Shown one piece after another: positions 24,693 to 33,212 of a stretch of 64,000 bases of DNA. The notes under the pieces were generated by a model. That model ran no database searches and had not been told where the DNA came from. It saw nothing but the letters and a program-made list of their open reading frames with translations. Origin of the DNA: Streptomyces sp. NBC_00414 (lineage in GTDB: Bacteria > Actinomycetota > Actinomycetes > Streptomycetales > Streptomycetaceae); NCBI RefSeq assembly GCF_036038375.1, contig NZ_CP107935.1:806001-870000 (forward strand). Reading direction: 5' to 3'. Within the stretch, counting starts at the first letter, position 1, and the number at the start of each line of letters is the position of its first letter. Position numbers and translations under genes: made by a program.

Positions 24693-25538
24693 TCAGTCGG
24701 TGTGGGCCGGCGGACGCCAGCGCAGCAGGCGTCGTTCGGCGAACTGGGACAGCAGGTTGATCGAGTAGCCGATCGCGCCCGCGGTGATGATGTAGGCGTA
24801 CGCCTGTGCCGCCGCCCCGCCCTGCTGTGCCTGGACGACCTCGTGGCCGATCCCCGGCAGTGTGGTGAGCACCTCGACGCCGATGGCCACGAGCACGGAG
24901 GTCGTCGCCGCCAGCCGCAGCCCGGTCATGACCGAGGGGGTGGCGCTGGGCAGGATCACCTTGCGGAAGCGCAGGCGCCGGGGGATGCGGTAGCTGTCCA
25001 TGGTCTCCGAGATCATCGGGGTCACGGACCGGGCGCCGTACTGGGCCTGGAGGAAGACGGGGAAGACGCAGGCGAGGAGGACGACGGTGGTCTTCATCGT
25101 CGGCGTGGACCCCAGCACCAGCAGGAACACCGGGAGCAGGGCGATGACCGGGAAGGACCGCAGGACGTCGACGAGCAGCCGGGACGACTGCTCGGCCGCC
25201 GCGTAGGTGCCCGTGACCAGGCCCAGCGGTACGCCGATCACGGCGGCGGCGACGAAGCCGGTCACGGCTCCGTTCAGGGTGTCCCCGACCGCCTGCCAGT
25301 AGGCGGAGGTGCCGAACAGCTCGGGGAACCGACCGAACACCGACACGGGTCCGGGCAGCGCGGTGGCGCTCACGGGTCCGGCCGCCGCGAGCACCGCCCA
25401 GATGACGAGGACGGCGGCGACGGCGGACAGTTGCAGCATCAGGAGCCCGCGCCGCCCCGGGGTCCCGGCCCGGGTGCGGCGGGCCGGGCGCTTTCGGGCC
25501 GGGGCCACCGGGCGCCGGTCCGTGGTGGAAATGGCCAT
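24693..25538 (-). CDS. ABC transporter permease (SsuC type)
   Basis: A 281-residue permease with a basic N-terminal cytoplasmic tail (ARKRPARRTRAGTPGRRG) and six helices. Its coupling loop is ETMDSYRIPRRLRFRKVILPSATPSVMTGLR. It lies 18 bases after the binding-protein gene. Two different permease genes in one importer of this class is less common than a homodimer, suggesting a heterodimeric channel. Confidence 0.92.
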   Translation of the reverse strand: MAISTTDRRPVAPARKRPARRTRAGTPGRRGLLMLQLSAVAAVLVIWAVLAAAGPVSATALPGPVSVFGRFPELFGTSAYWQAVGDTLNGAVTGFVAAAVIGVPLGLVTGTYAAAEQSSRLLVDVLRSFPVIALLPVFLLVLGSTPTMKTTVVLLACVFPVFLQAQYGARSVTPMISETMDSYRIPRRLRFRKVILPSATPSVMTGLRLAATTSVLVAIGVEVLTTLPGIGHEVVQAQQGGAAAQAYAYIITAGAIGYSINLLSQFAERRLLRWRPPAHTD

Positions 25539-25556
25539 GGTGTACCTCTGCCGTCG

Positions 25557-26573
25557 TCAGCTGCCGGCGGTGACCGTCGGAGCCTTGTCCCAGTAGATGG
25601 CGTCGTCCTTCGGGGTGCTGCTGAGCAGGTCGTAGTCGTGCATCTTCGTGATGACGGTGCGCATCACGGTGGTGTCGATCTTCTTGTCGTAGTAGGCGAT
25701 CTGCGACTTCTCGATGTAGTCGGCGGGCAGCTGGGTGTACTTCTTGTCGATCGCCTTGACCGCGTCGGGGTGCGCGTTGGCGTAGGTGATCGCCTTGGCG
25801 ACGGCGTCGGTGAACTTCTTCGCGGTGCCGGCGTTCGAGGACAGGTACTTCTGGGTGGAGAAGAGCACGCCTTGGGCGATGCCGGGCAGGTCGTTCATGC
25901 CGTTGCCGACGGAGCGCAGGCCCGCCTGCCTGCCGGCCGCGTAGAAGGCGCCGAAGGAGAAGACGGCGTCCGTCTTGCCGGTGGTGGCCGCGTCGGTGAG
26001 GGAGGTGGTCGGCAGGGAGACGAACTTGACCTTGCTCGGGTCGCCGCCGTCCTTCTCGACGAGGTACTCGACGATGAACTGGATGGAGCCGCCGAGCGCG
26101 GAGAGTCCGACGGTCTTGCCCTCCAGGTCGGCGAAGCCGTCGATGGAACTGCTCTTCTTGACCAGGAGGCCGTCGGTGGGGTCGGTCTTCGTGGTGGCGG
26201 ACACCAGGCCGGTGGCGATGCGGATCGGCATGTTCTTCGCGGCCCCCTTGAGGAAGCCGGAGCTGTCGGTCATCGCGAACTGGGCTTCGCCGTTGAGGAG
26301 GGACGGAGCGTTCTGCGAGGTGTCCTGGGCGCCGGCCTTGATGGTGACGTCGAGGCCCGCGTCCTCGAAGTAGCCCTGCTGCTCGGCGATGTAGAGCGGC
26401 TCGAACAGCGCGCCGTTGGAACGGAGCACGGTGATCTTCGCCGACCCGTCGCTGCCGGCCGACGTGGCGTCGCCCGAACCGCAGGCGGTGAGCGGGGCGG
26501 CGACGGCGAGCGTCACCAGGCCGACGGCGAGGCGGCCGAACGGGTTTCTCGTGCTTGTGCTGCTCTTCGGCAT
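25557..26573 (-). CDS. NMT1/SsuA-like solute-binding lipoprotein
   Basis: A 338-residue lipoprotein: signal peptide with lipobox LTACGS, then KITVLRSNGALFEPLYIAEQQGYFEDAGLDVTI, the NMT1/THI5-type start. LEGKTVGLSALGGSIQFIVEYL and TTGKTDAVFSFGAFYA follow. Known ligands of the group are sulfonates, nitrate, thiamine precursors, riboflavin and aromatic acids. It heads the importer operon, lies downstream of two flavin-oxidase genes and is presumably the substrate receptor of the catabolic island. The 187-base gap to the next gene upstream holds a GCCCGTGG/CCACGGGC hairpin and no other gene. Confidence 0.92.
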   Translation of the reverse strand: MPKSSTSTRNPFGRLAVGLVTLAVAAPLTACGSGDATSAGSDGSAKITVLRSNGALFEPLYIAEQQGYFEDAGLDVTIKAGAQDTSQNAPSLLNGEAQFAMTDSSGFLKGAAKNMPIRIATGLVSATTKTDPTDGLLVKKSSSIDGFADLEGKTVGLSALGGSIQFIVEYLVEKDGGDPSKVKFVSLPTTSLTDAATTGKTDAVFSFGAFYAAGRQAGLRSVGNGMNDLPGIAQGVLFSTQKYLSSNAGTAKKFTDAVAKAITYANAHPDAVKAIDKKYTQLPADYIEKSQIAYYDKKIDTTVMRTVITKMHDYDLLSSTPKDDAIYWDKAPTVTAGS

Positions 26574-26759
26574 GAGGGTGTGCTCCTTTGCACGGTTGCG
26601 GCGGCCCGTGGATACGGCCCCACGGGCGAATGCGGCTCTCCGGGCGACGCGGTCGCCCGGACGGACAGGTCGCCGCGCGGGCCGTCCGGCGCCCGCACGG
26701 GTGCGTACGGCGTTGCGTGCGGCGTTCCTACGGAGGTGCGGGCGGCGTTCGTTACGGCG

Positions 26760-28172
26760 TTACGCGCGGCCTGCGACCGCGTAGGCGGTGGTCGACTCGG
26801 CCGGGGTCATGTAGGTGCGGAAGAGCCCGTCGGGGTCGTGGACCGCGCGGATCTCCTCCAGCCGTGCGGCGTTCTCGGCGCTGAGGCCTAGGTCGAAGCG
26901 GTCGGCGAGGTTGTTGTCGGAGAACTGCAGGCCCCGGGACAGGTGCTGCACGGCGGACAGTGAGCCGTGCACCCAGTTCTCGTGCGCGAGGTCCTCTGCC
27001 GGGTCGTGCCAGCCGGCGTTGGGCGAGAGGTAGGCCTTGGCCTGGGCCGACCAGCAGGCGTTCGGGCGCGGCGGGTAGTGGCCCCACAGCATCCACAGCA
27101 CGAAACTGGTCCCGCCGGGGACGGTGTCCAGCACCGGCCGGGCGGCATCGACGATCTCCTCGGCCGTGCCCTGCGCCCACACACCGTCCACGGCCCAGCG
27201 CAGACCCTCCGGGTTGAGGCGGTCGGCGATGTCGTACAGCTCTTCGATGGTGGTCGGCTCGCCGACCACCGCTCGCAGGGCCTGGTCGCGGAAGGGTGCG
27301 TCCTCCAGCGGGTCCAGGACGTCGGGGCCGTGTGCCGGGGTGCAGAAGGCGGTGGCGGTCAGGGAGATCGCCGGGACGCCGAGGCCCGGGGTGAAGCCGA
27401 CCTTGGCGGAGAACTCCACGCTGGTGGGCAGTCGTTCCAGGAGGTCGTAGGACCAGGCGAGCACCTCGTCGCGCAGGGCGAGGGGGTAGCTGTGCACGGT
27501 CCGCCGGATCTCGGTGGGCCGTTCGTGGACGTCCAGGTGGAAGCGGGTGACGACGCCGAAGAAGCCGGGGCCGCTGCCGCGCGCCGCCCACAGGAGGTCG
27601 GGGTGGGTCTCGTCGGTGGCGTGCACCAGGGTGCCGTCGGCGAGGACCACGTCGATCGCCCGGATGCTCAGACAGGCCGGTCCGAGGTGGCGGGAGTTCC
27701 AGCCGTAGCCGCCGCCGAGGATGAAGCCTCCGATGCCGACGGTGGGTGCGTGACCGGTCGGGAAGAACAGTCCGTGCGGGGCGAGGGCCCGCTGGATCGC
27801 CGGCCCTTTGGCCGACGGCTGGACGGAGGCGGTACGGCGGTGCGGGTCGACACCGATCCCCTGGAGGCGGGAGAGGTCGATCAGCAGTCCGCCCTCCCGT
27901 ACCCCGTTGCCGACCCAGCTGTGGCCGCCGGAGCGGACGGAGACGCGCAGTCCTTCGGCCCGGGCGAGCCGTACGGCCTCGACGACGTCGGCCTCGTCCT
28001 CGGCGACGACGATGATGTCGGGGAACCGGTCCGGCTTGCGCGCGTTCCACACGGCGTCGAGGCGGGTCTTCTCGTAACGCGCGTCGCCACGGCGGACGAG
28101 AGCGGCGCCGAGAGCTCCGCCGGCCGTTCCGCGCGGGGACGGGGCAGGATGGGGATCGGACGTCCTGGACAA
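26760..28172 (-). CDS. Berberine-bridge-type FAD-linked oxidase (monocovalent form)
   Basis: A 470-residue flavoprotein oxidase. The PP-loop SVRSGGHSWVG carries His84 for covalent 8-alpha FAD attachment. GHAPTVGIGGFILGGGYGWNSR has Ala142 where bicovalent enzymes have Cys. The C-terminal BBE segment is near PNAGWHDPAEDLAHENWV, followed by FSDNNLADRFDLG. A TTG start at 28172 is chosen because AAGGAG lies exactly six bases before it; ATG 28199 upstream has no such site. That makes its length equal to its 470-residue paralogue. Family members oxidise alcohols, amines or aromatic ring carbons using O2. Two TGTCGACA sites lie just upstream. Confidence 0.9.
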   Translation of the reverse strand: MSRTSDPHPAPSPRGTAGGALGAALVRRGDARYEKTRLDAVWNARKPDRFPDIIVVAEDEADVVEAVRLARAEGLRVSVRSGGHSWVGNGVREGGLLIDLSRLQGIGVDPHRRTASVQPSAKGPAIQRALAPHGLFFPTGHAPTVGIGGFILGGGYGWNSRHLGPACLSIRAIDVVLADGTLVHATDETHPDLLWAARGSGPGFFGVVTRFHLDVHERPTEIRRTVHSYPLALRDEVLAWSYDLLERLPTSVEFSAKVGFTPGLGVPAISLTATAFCTPAHGPDVLDPLEDAPFRDQALRAVVGEPTTIEELYDIADRLNPEGLRWAVDGVWAQGTAEEIVDAARPVLDTVPGGTSFVLWMLWGHYPPRPNACWSAQAKAYLSPNAGWHDPAEDLAHENWVHGSLSAVQHLSRGLQFSDNNLADRFDLGLSAENAARLEEIRAVHDPDGLFRTYMTPAESTTAYAVAGRA

Positions 28173-28211
28173 GTGTGGCTCCTTGGGTGGTGCAGACATT
28201 CCGAACGGTAC

Positions 28212-28219
28212 TGTCGACA
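28212..28219. promoter_or_regulatory. TGTCGACA palindrome
   Basis: ACTGTCGACACAAAA, 40 bases before the TTG start of the flavin oxidase and 52 bp from a second copy. Candidate operator for this gene and the importer operon behind it. Confidence 0.6.
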
Positions 28220-28263
28220 CAAAATGGAGGTCAAGGGGCTGTACGCCGATAATTTCGGCTTTC

Positions 28264-28271
28264 TGTCGACA
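28264..28271. promoter_or_regulatory. TGTCGACA palindrome in a 16-base shared element
   Basis: TTTCTGTCGACACTAG. Its reverse complement CTAGTGTCGACAGAAA is identical over 16 bases to the site at 31652, far more than the 8-base core. Located between the two flavin-oxidase genes. Confidence 0.65.
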
Positions 28272-28282
28272 CTAGTGGTCGC

Positions 28283-29695
28283 TCAGTCGCGAACACCGCC
28301 GTGGCGCCGATGCATGGCCAGGGCGGTGGTGGACTCGTCGGGCGACAGATACGTACGGAACAGTCCCTGGGGGTCGTACCGGCGCCGCAGTTCCTCCAGC
28401 CGTGCGGTCTGCTCCGGTTCCAGCCCGTGGTCGGGCCGGTCGGCGGGATTGGCGTCGGCGAACTGGGTGCCGTGCGCGACCGGGGCCATGGCCCGCAGCC
28501 CGTCATGGGCCCAGGTCTCGTTGCGCAGGTCGTCGGCGGGGTCGTGCCATACGGCGTTCGGGGAGAAGTACAGCCGGGCCTGAGTGGACCAGCAGGCGTT
28601 CTCCCGGAGCGCCTGGCCGCCCCAGAGCATCCAGAGCAGGAAGCTGTCCTGGCCCGGGAGCCCGTCCAGCACGTCACGGCCGGCGTCGAGCACGTCCTGG
28701 ACCGGCGCGTCCGTCCACACTCCGTCGACCGCGTACCGCCTGCCCTGCGGAGTCAGACCGTCCGAGAGGGCGTACAGGTCGTCCAGGGTCGACGGCACCC
28801 GCTCGATCCTGCGCAGCGCGTGGCGCAGGAAGGGTGCCCTCTCCAAGGGCTCCAGCATCTCCGGGCCCTCCCCCGGTGCGCAGAAAGCTGCCGCCGTGAT
28901 CATCGTGGTGGGCCACGCCGACCCTGCGGTGTGGGCGACCTTGGCGGACATCTCCAGGGAATCGGAGATCCCGGGCACGGCCTCGTACGTCCAGGCCAGC
29001 ACCTCGTCGCGCAGCTCGTGCGGGAACACGTACGCGCTGCGCAGGATCTGGTCGTACGCCGGATACACTCGCAGGTGGAAGCGTGTCACCACCGCGAAGA
29101 AGCCCGGTCCCGAGCCGCGCACGGCCCACATGAGGTCGGGGTGGGTCTCGTCGGTGGCGTGCACCAGGGTGCCGTCGGCCAGGACGGCGTCGACCGCCTC
29201 CACGCTGAAGCAGGCGGGCCCCAGCGCCCGGGAGTTCCAGCCGTAGCCGCCGCCGATCAGGAATCCGCCCACTCCCACGGAGGGGCAGTGTCCGCTGGGG
29301 AAGACCAGCCCCTCGGCGGCGAGCAGCGCGTTGAAGCGGCTGCCCCGGACGGCGGGGCGGACGGTGGCCCGGCGTCGGGGCGCGTCGATGATGACCTCGT
29401 CCAGGGCGGAGAGGTCGATCAGCAGACCGCCGTCCCGTATCCCGGTGCCGATCCAGCTGTGCCCGCCGGAGCGGACGGAGACACGCAGTCCGCGAGCCGT
29501 GGCCCAGCGCACACCTTTCTGGACGTCTCGGTCACCGGCGGCCACGAGAATGGCGTCGGGACGGCGGTCGGGCTTGCGCAGGTTCCAGACGGCACCGAGC
29601 CGCGCCTCCTCGTATCCGGGGGCACCCCGGGTGAGAAGGGTGCCGTCGAAGTCGCTCGTATCTGCTTCGCGGCTCACGTCTGTTCCACGGCTCAT
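28283..29695 (-). CDS. Berberine-bridge-type FAD-linked oxidase (bicovalent form)
   Basis: A 470-residue paralogue of the neighbouring oxidase. SVRSGGHSWIG carries His79, and SGHCPSVGVGGFLIGGGYGWNSR carries Cys137, the second flavin attachment point known in berberine bridge enzyme and glucooligosaccharide oxidase. The substrate-domain and C-terminal BBE segments (FSPNAVWHDPADDL, FADANPADRPDHG) follow. The start overlaps the amidohydrolase stop as ATGA, so it is the third cistron after SDR and amidohydrolase. A bicovalent flavin raises redox potential and opens the active site (family knowledge), suggesting a bulkier substrate or a different step than the paralogue. Confidence 0.9.
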   Translation of the reverse strand: MSRGTDVSREADTSDFDGTLLTRGAPGYEEARLGAVWNLRKPDRRPDAILVAAGDRDVQKGVRWATARGLRVSVRSGGHSWIGTGIRDGGLLIDLSALDEVIIDAPRRRATVRPAVRGSRFNALLAAEGLVFPSGHCPSVGVGGFLIGGGYGWNSRALGPACFSVEAVDAVLADGTLVHATDETHPDLMWAVRGSGPGFFAVVTRFHLRVYPAYDQILRSAYVFPHELRDEVLAWTYEAVPGISDSLEMSAKVAHTAGSAWPTTMITAAAFCAPGEGPEMLEPLERAPFLRHALRRIERVPSTLDDLYALSDGLTPQGRRYAVDGVWTDAPVQDVLDAGRDVLDGLPGQDSFLLWMLWGGQALRENACWSTQARLYFSPNAVWHDPADDLRNETWAHDGLRAMAPVAHGTQFADANPADRPDHGLEPEQTARLEELRRRYDPQGLFRTYLSPDESTTALAMHRRHGGVRD

Positions 29696-30675
29696 GTCTG
29701 CTCCACGGGCGGGTCGGGCGGGTCGGGTGGGTCCGGCGGGTCGGTGAGGGCGATCGGATCCGTCAGGTCGGTCGGGAAGTCGAAGAGTCCGGCCGCGTTG
29801 TCGACCATGAGCCGGCGCAGCAGCACGGGGTCGGGGGCGATGTCGGCGAGCAGGTCCACCAGCAGACCGTCGTCCGGAGCGGAGCCCCGGATGTTCACAT
29901 GCGGGTAGTCGGTGCCCCACACGACGCGGTCGGGCGCCTGCCGCACGAAGGACGCGGCCAGCGCCACGGCGTCCGCGTAGGGCGGCCCCTGCCGGGAGAC
30001 CCGGTCCACGCCGCTGAGCTTCAGCCAGACGTCGCCGGAGTCGAGGAGGAGGCGCAGGCTCCGCAGGGCGGGGCTGTGCGGTCCGTCGCCGAGGTCGACG
30101 CGCGCGAGGTGGTCGATCACCACACGGCCGGGCAGGGAACGGATGAGGGTTTCGTGGTCGGCGACCTCGGCACCGGTGAGGTGGAGTTCGGCCGCCCAGC
30201 CGAGACCGTCGACACGTTCCAGCACGGAGTCGATCTCCTCGCGGGTGGGCGCTTGGCGCAGGTGCGGCAGGAAGTTGAGCCGGAACGCGCGGACTCCGGC
30301 CCGGTGGAGCTCCTCGATCTCCCCTCGCGTGGTCCGTTCGCCGATGAGGGCGACTCCGCGCAGCGTGCCACGGCCGGCTGTGAGGGCGTCCAGGAGCGTG
30401 CGGTGGTCGCTGCCGTTGCAGGACGACTGGACGACGACCGCCCGGGAGAGCCCCAGGTGGGCGTGGAGGGCCGCGACCTGTTCCTTGGGTGCGTCGACGG
30501 GGGTGAAGGTGCGCTCGGGCGCGTAGGGGAAGACCGCGGCGGGGCCGAGGATGTGGCAGTGCGCGTCGCAACTGCCGGGCGGCAGCACGAGGGTGGGTCT
30601 GCGGGGGGCCGGGTGCGGGGGCGGGCAGCCCGGCGAGGGCGCCGGGTGCGTCGCGTGGAGGGCGGGCTCAGTCAC
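29692..30675 (-). CDS. LigI-like amidohydrolase (PF04909-type lactonase)
   Basis: A 327-residue TIM-barrel hydrolase starting at GTG, overlapping the SDR stop by eight bases. CDAHCHILGPAAVFPYAPER gives the His-x-His of strand 1 and resembles 2-pyrone-4,6-dicarboxylate hydrolase (LigI) and related lactonases. VVQSSCNGSDHRTLLDAL, FRLNFLPHL, IDHLAR and WGTDYPHVN supply the remaining active-site positions. These enzymes open lactone rings of aromatic breakdown products or sugar acids. The C-terminus ends in a DPPDPPDPPDPP repeat, unusual and probably disordered. Expected role: ring opening after flavin oxidation. Confidence 0.87.
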   Translation of the reverse strand: MTEPALHATHPAPSPGCPPPHPAPRRPTLVLPPGSCDAHCHILGPAAVFPYAPERTFTPVDAPKEQVAALHAHLGLSRAVVVQSSCNGSDHRTLLDALTAGRGTLRGVALIGERTTRGEIEELHRAGVRAFRLNFLPHLRQAPTREEIDSVLERVDGLGWAAELHLTGAEVADHETLIRSLPGRVVIDHLARVDLGDGPHSPALRSLRLLLDSGDVWLKLSGVDRVSRQGPPYADAVALAASFVRQAPDRVVWGTDYPHVNIRGSAPDDGLLVDLLADIAPDPVLLRRLMVDNAAGLFDFPTDLTDPIALTDPPDPPDPPDPPVEQT

Positions 30676-31492
30676 AGCGCGCCGTCATTCCGCCGTCGAC
30701 GACGATCTCGGTGCCGGTGACGAAACGGGCCTCGTCGGACGCCAGGAAGAGCGCCGCGTACGCCGTGTCCCGGCCGTCGCCCATGAATCCGAGCGGGATA
30801 CGGGCCTGCCGCTGGGCGAGGAGCTTGTCCACGTCGCCGTCGGCACGCTGATGGGCCAGGCGCGCCTCGACCATCGGGGTGTGCAGCTGGCCGGGGACCA
30901 CGGTGTTCACGCGGATGCTGTCGGGCGCGTACTGCACGGCCGTCACGCGGGAGAGCTGGATGACGGCGGCCTTGGCCGCCGCGTAGCCCACCTGAGCGGC
31001 GCCGGTCCAGCGCAGTCCGGACGCCGAGGCGGTGTTGACGATCGAGCCACCGCCGCCGCGCCGCATGATCGGGACGACGTGCTTGCAGGCCAGGAAGGCG
31101 CTCGTGAGGTTGACGCGCAGCTGGCTGTCCCAGTCGTCGAGGGACAGTTCGGCCGCTCCGCCGGCGCGGGAGCCGCCGACGTTGTTGACCACGATGTCGA
31201 TGCGTCCCGCCTGCCGTTCCGTCTCCTGGAAGTACGCCTCGACGGCCTCCGGTTCGGTCACGTCGAGGAGGTGGGTGTGCGCGGTGCCGCCCTCCTCGCG
31301 AACACGCTCCGCGGTGACGTCGAGGGCGTCCTTGTCCCGGTCGGTGAGGTACACGGTGGCGCCCTCGCGGGCGAAGATCACGGCGGTGGCACGGCCGTTG
31401 CCCCAGCCGGGGCCGACACTGCCGGCGCCGCTGATGACGGCAACCCGCCCGGCCAGGCGGCCGGGCCGTGCGGAGGGCACGTCCTGGGTCAC
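30668..31492 (-). CDS. SDR family oxidoreductase
   Basis: A 274-residue SDR starting at GTG 31492 with GGGAG upstream. VISGAGSVGPGWGNGRATA is an extended glycine motif with the GWGNG insertion seen in a subgroup of SDRs, YLTDRD has Asp for NAD preference, then NNVGG, NTASASG, YAAAK and TGTEIVVDGGMTARCD. It heads the SDR-amidohydrolase-flavin oxidase operon. An alcohol or cis-diol dehydrogenase role before lactone hydrolysis fits the gene order (inference). It is divergent from the HMGL-like operon across a region with two TGTCGACA sites. Confidence 0.9.
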   Translation of the reverse strand: MTQDVPSARPGRLAGRVAVISGAGSVGPGWGNGRATAVIFAREGATVYLTDRDKDALDVTAERVREEGGTAHTHLLDVTEPEAVEAYFQETERQAGRIDIVVNNVGGSRAGGAAELSLDDWDSQLRVNLTSAFLACKHVVPIMRRGGGGSIVNTASASGLRWTGAAQVGYAAAKAAVIQLSRVTAVQYAPDSIRVNTVVPGQLHTPMVEARLAHQRADGDVDKLLAQRQARIPLGFMGDGRDTAYAALFLASDEARFVTGTEIVVDGGMTARCD

Positions 31493-31651
31493 GGAGGTCT
31501 CCCTTGGTTCGAGCCCGGTCCGGGCGTGAGGTGGAACGCCGGCCCGGGCGTGGGTCGAATGGCGTGCGGCCGGCTTTCGCCCCGGGCGGGTGCGGTGAGC
31601 GGCACGGAACGCCTCCGGAGAAGCTGCCGACTGTCCGGCAGTCTCACCTAG

Positions 31652-31659
31652 TGTCGACA
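31652..31659. promoter_or_regulatory. TGTCGACA palindrome in the shared 16-base element
   Basis: CTAGTGTCGACAGAAAG; the first 16 bases are identical (reverse complement) to the site at 28264. It lies in the divergent promoter region between the SDR and HMGL-like genes. Confidence 0.65.
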
Positions 31660-31715
31660 GAAAGTAAACAGAGGTGCGGATATGCGCAGCCCAGCACCCA
31701 TGATCAATGCATTAG

Positions 31716-31723
31716 TGTCGACA
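31716..31723. promoter_or_regulatory. TGTCGACA palindrome
   Basis: ATTAGTGTCGACAGACAATG, sharing TAGTGTCGACAGA with the 31652 site and 64 bp from it, 67 bases before the HMGL-like start. Confidence 0.62.
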
Positions 31724-31790
31724 GACAATGGCGAGCGATGCTTGAATGGCACGCAGCCAGACCCGTTCCCGTACGTTTCCGGAGGGATCC

Positions 31791-33212
31791 ATGGACAAGC
31801 CGGCCGTCTTCACCGACGAGGAGATCACCCGCTTCCGTGCGGAACTGGCCGACAAGCGCTCGCCGGGCGCGTACGAACCGGGCCGCTGGTCGGTGAGTCC
31901 GCTCACCCGCCGTCCCGACGTACGGGGTCCGATGCCCGGGTCGGTGCGGCTGCGGGACGCCACGTTGCGATCGGTGGAGACGCTGCCCGGTGTCGTCGCG
32001 TCCACCGAGGCGAAGGAGGCGTATCTGCGCCGGCTCGCCGGGGCAGGGGTCCACGAGGTGGTCACGGCCGGTCTGGCCGGGCGTGACGACAACGCGCTGC
32101 GCGCCGAGGTCGAGGTCATCAAGGGCGAGAACCCCCACTGCCGGGCGGTGCTGCCCCTGCTGCGCAGCACCGCGGACATCGACCGCGCCGCCGACGCGGG
32201 CTACGACGCCGTGCAGATCTGGGTCCAGGGCCTCGGCGAGGCGTCGCTCATCTACAACCCGGCCGTCTACCAGCAGGCTTGGCGGGGCGAGGACTGGCGC
32301 AACCCCGCCACGCCCCACGGACGTGCCGACGTTCTCGCCCGTGCGATGCCCCTCGTCCGGCACGCCCGCTCCCGTGGACTCGGCGCCGTCGTACCGATGT
32401 TGATGGTCTCCTACCTCACCGACGAGATCCTCGACGAATCGGTCATCGCGCTGACGGGCGCGGGCGCGACCGAGCTGACCCTCTTCGACGGCCCCGGAGC
32501 CATGAGCCCCGAGGCGTACGCCCATCTGGTCGGCCGCACCAAGGAACTCGCCCCCGGTGTCGAGGTCGGCCTGCATCCGCACAACACGTTCGGACTGGCC
32601 GTGGCCTGCGCCGTCGCCGCCGTCCGGGCCGGCGCCGATGTCGTCGAACTGTCGGTCAACGGCTACTGCGGCGGCCCCGGCAACGCCGATCTGGCCGCCA
32701 CCGCAATGGCCTTCGAGGCCCTGTACGGGGTGCACACCGGGATCAGGACCGAGCGCCTCACCGAACTGGCGCGCGCGGGCGAGGAGTTGACGGGCTATCA
32801 CCTGGCCTGGAACCACCCGGTGACCGGCACCAGCGCCTTCTCCTGGGGCGGGATGGACCTCATCACCCAGGAGACCGCGGTCGATCCCCTGCTGCACAAC
32901 TGCCTGGAGCCCGCTCTCGTCGGCAACGCGCGCAAGGTCCCCTTCACCCCCGACAGCGGCCCCTACACGCTCGCCGACAAACTCGCCGCGCTGGGTGTCG
33001 ACACCACGGTCGCCCAGGTCGACGAGATCCTGCGCAGGGCCCGCGACGTCATGACGCGGGAGGCCAGACTGCTCACCGATACCGACCTCGCGGCACTCGC
33101 GCACGAGGTGGCCGAGGCGTCCCAGGTGGCCGAGGCACCCGGGCCGGCCGAGGCGCCTGCGGTGGTTGAGGCGCCTGAGGCCGCAGAGCCCCCGGCTCGT
33201 ACGGAGCGATGA
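31791..33212 (+). CDS. HMGL-like TIM-barrel lyase/aldolase
   Basis: A 473-residue member of the HMG-CoA lyase/DRE-TIM superfamily. VRLRDATLRS (Arg55, Asp56) is the strand-1 catalytic pair. VGLHPHNTFGLAVAC supplies metal ligands His262 and His264 and Asn265, and NGYCGGPGNADLA matches the conserved Gly loop. Such enzymes cleave or form C-C bonds beside a 2-oxo acid or CoA ester (oxovalerate aldolase, HMG-CoA lyase, oxaloacetate decarboxylase). GGAGGG is four bases before ATG. The last 40 residues are an Ala/Glu/Pro repeat (AEAPGPAEAPAVVEAPEAAE). First gene of a four-gene operon ending in a CoA-transferase. Confidence 0.87.
   Translation: MDKPAVFTDEEITRFRAELADKRSPGAYEPGRWSVSPLTRRPDVRGPMPGSVRLRDATLRSVETLPGVVASTEAKEAYLRRLAGAGVHEVVTAGLAGRDDNALRAEVEVIKGENPHCRAVLPLLRSTADIDRAADAGYDAVQIWVQGLGEASLIYNPAVYQQAWRGEDWRNPATPHGRADVLARAMPLVRHARSRGLGAVVPMLMVSYLTDEILDESVIALTGAGATELTLFDGPGAMSPEAYAHLVGRTKELAPGVEVGLHPHNTFGLAVACAVAAVRAGADVVELSVNGYCGGPGNADLAATAMAFEALYGVHTGIRTERLTELARAGEELTGYHLAWNHPVTGTSAFSWGGMDLITQETAVDPLLHNCLEPALVGNARKVPFTPDSGPYTLADKLAALGVDTTVAQVDEILRRARDVMTREARLLTDTDLAALAHEVAEASQVAEAPGPAEAPAVVEAPEAAEPPARTER

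Noticed and set aside
29692..30675. L-fucono-lactonase of an L-fucose/L-rhamnose diketo pathway
   Set aside because: FAH and SDR genes at the left edge would fit, but the N-terminal motif is closer to LigI and no enolase-type dehydratase is present; kept only as an alternative.
32996..33003. TGTCGACA inside the HMGL-like gene
   Set aside because: Coding position with flanks GGG and CCA unlike the intergenic copies; likely chance.
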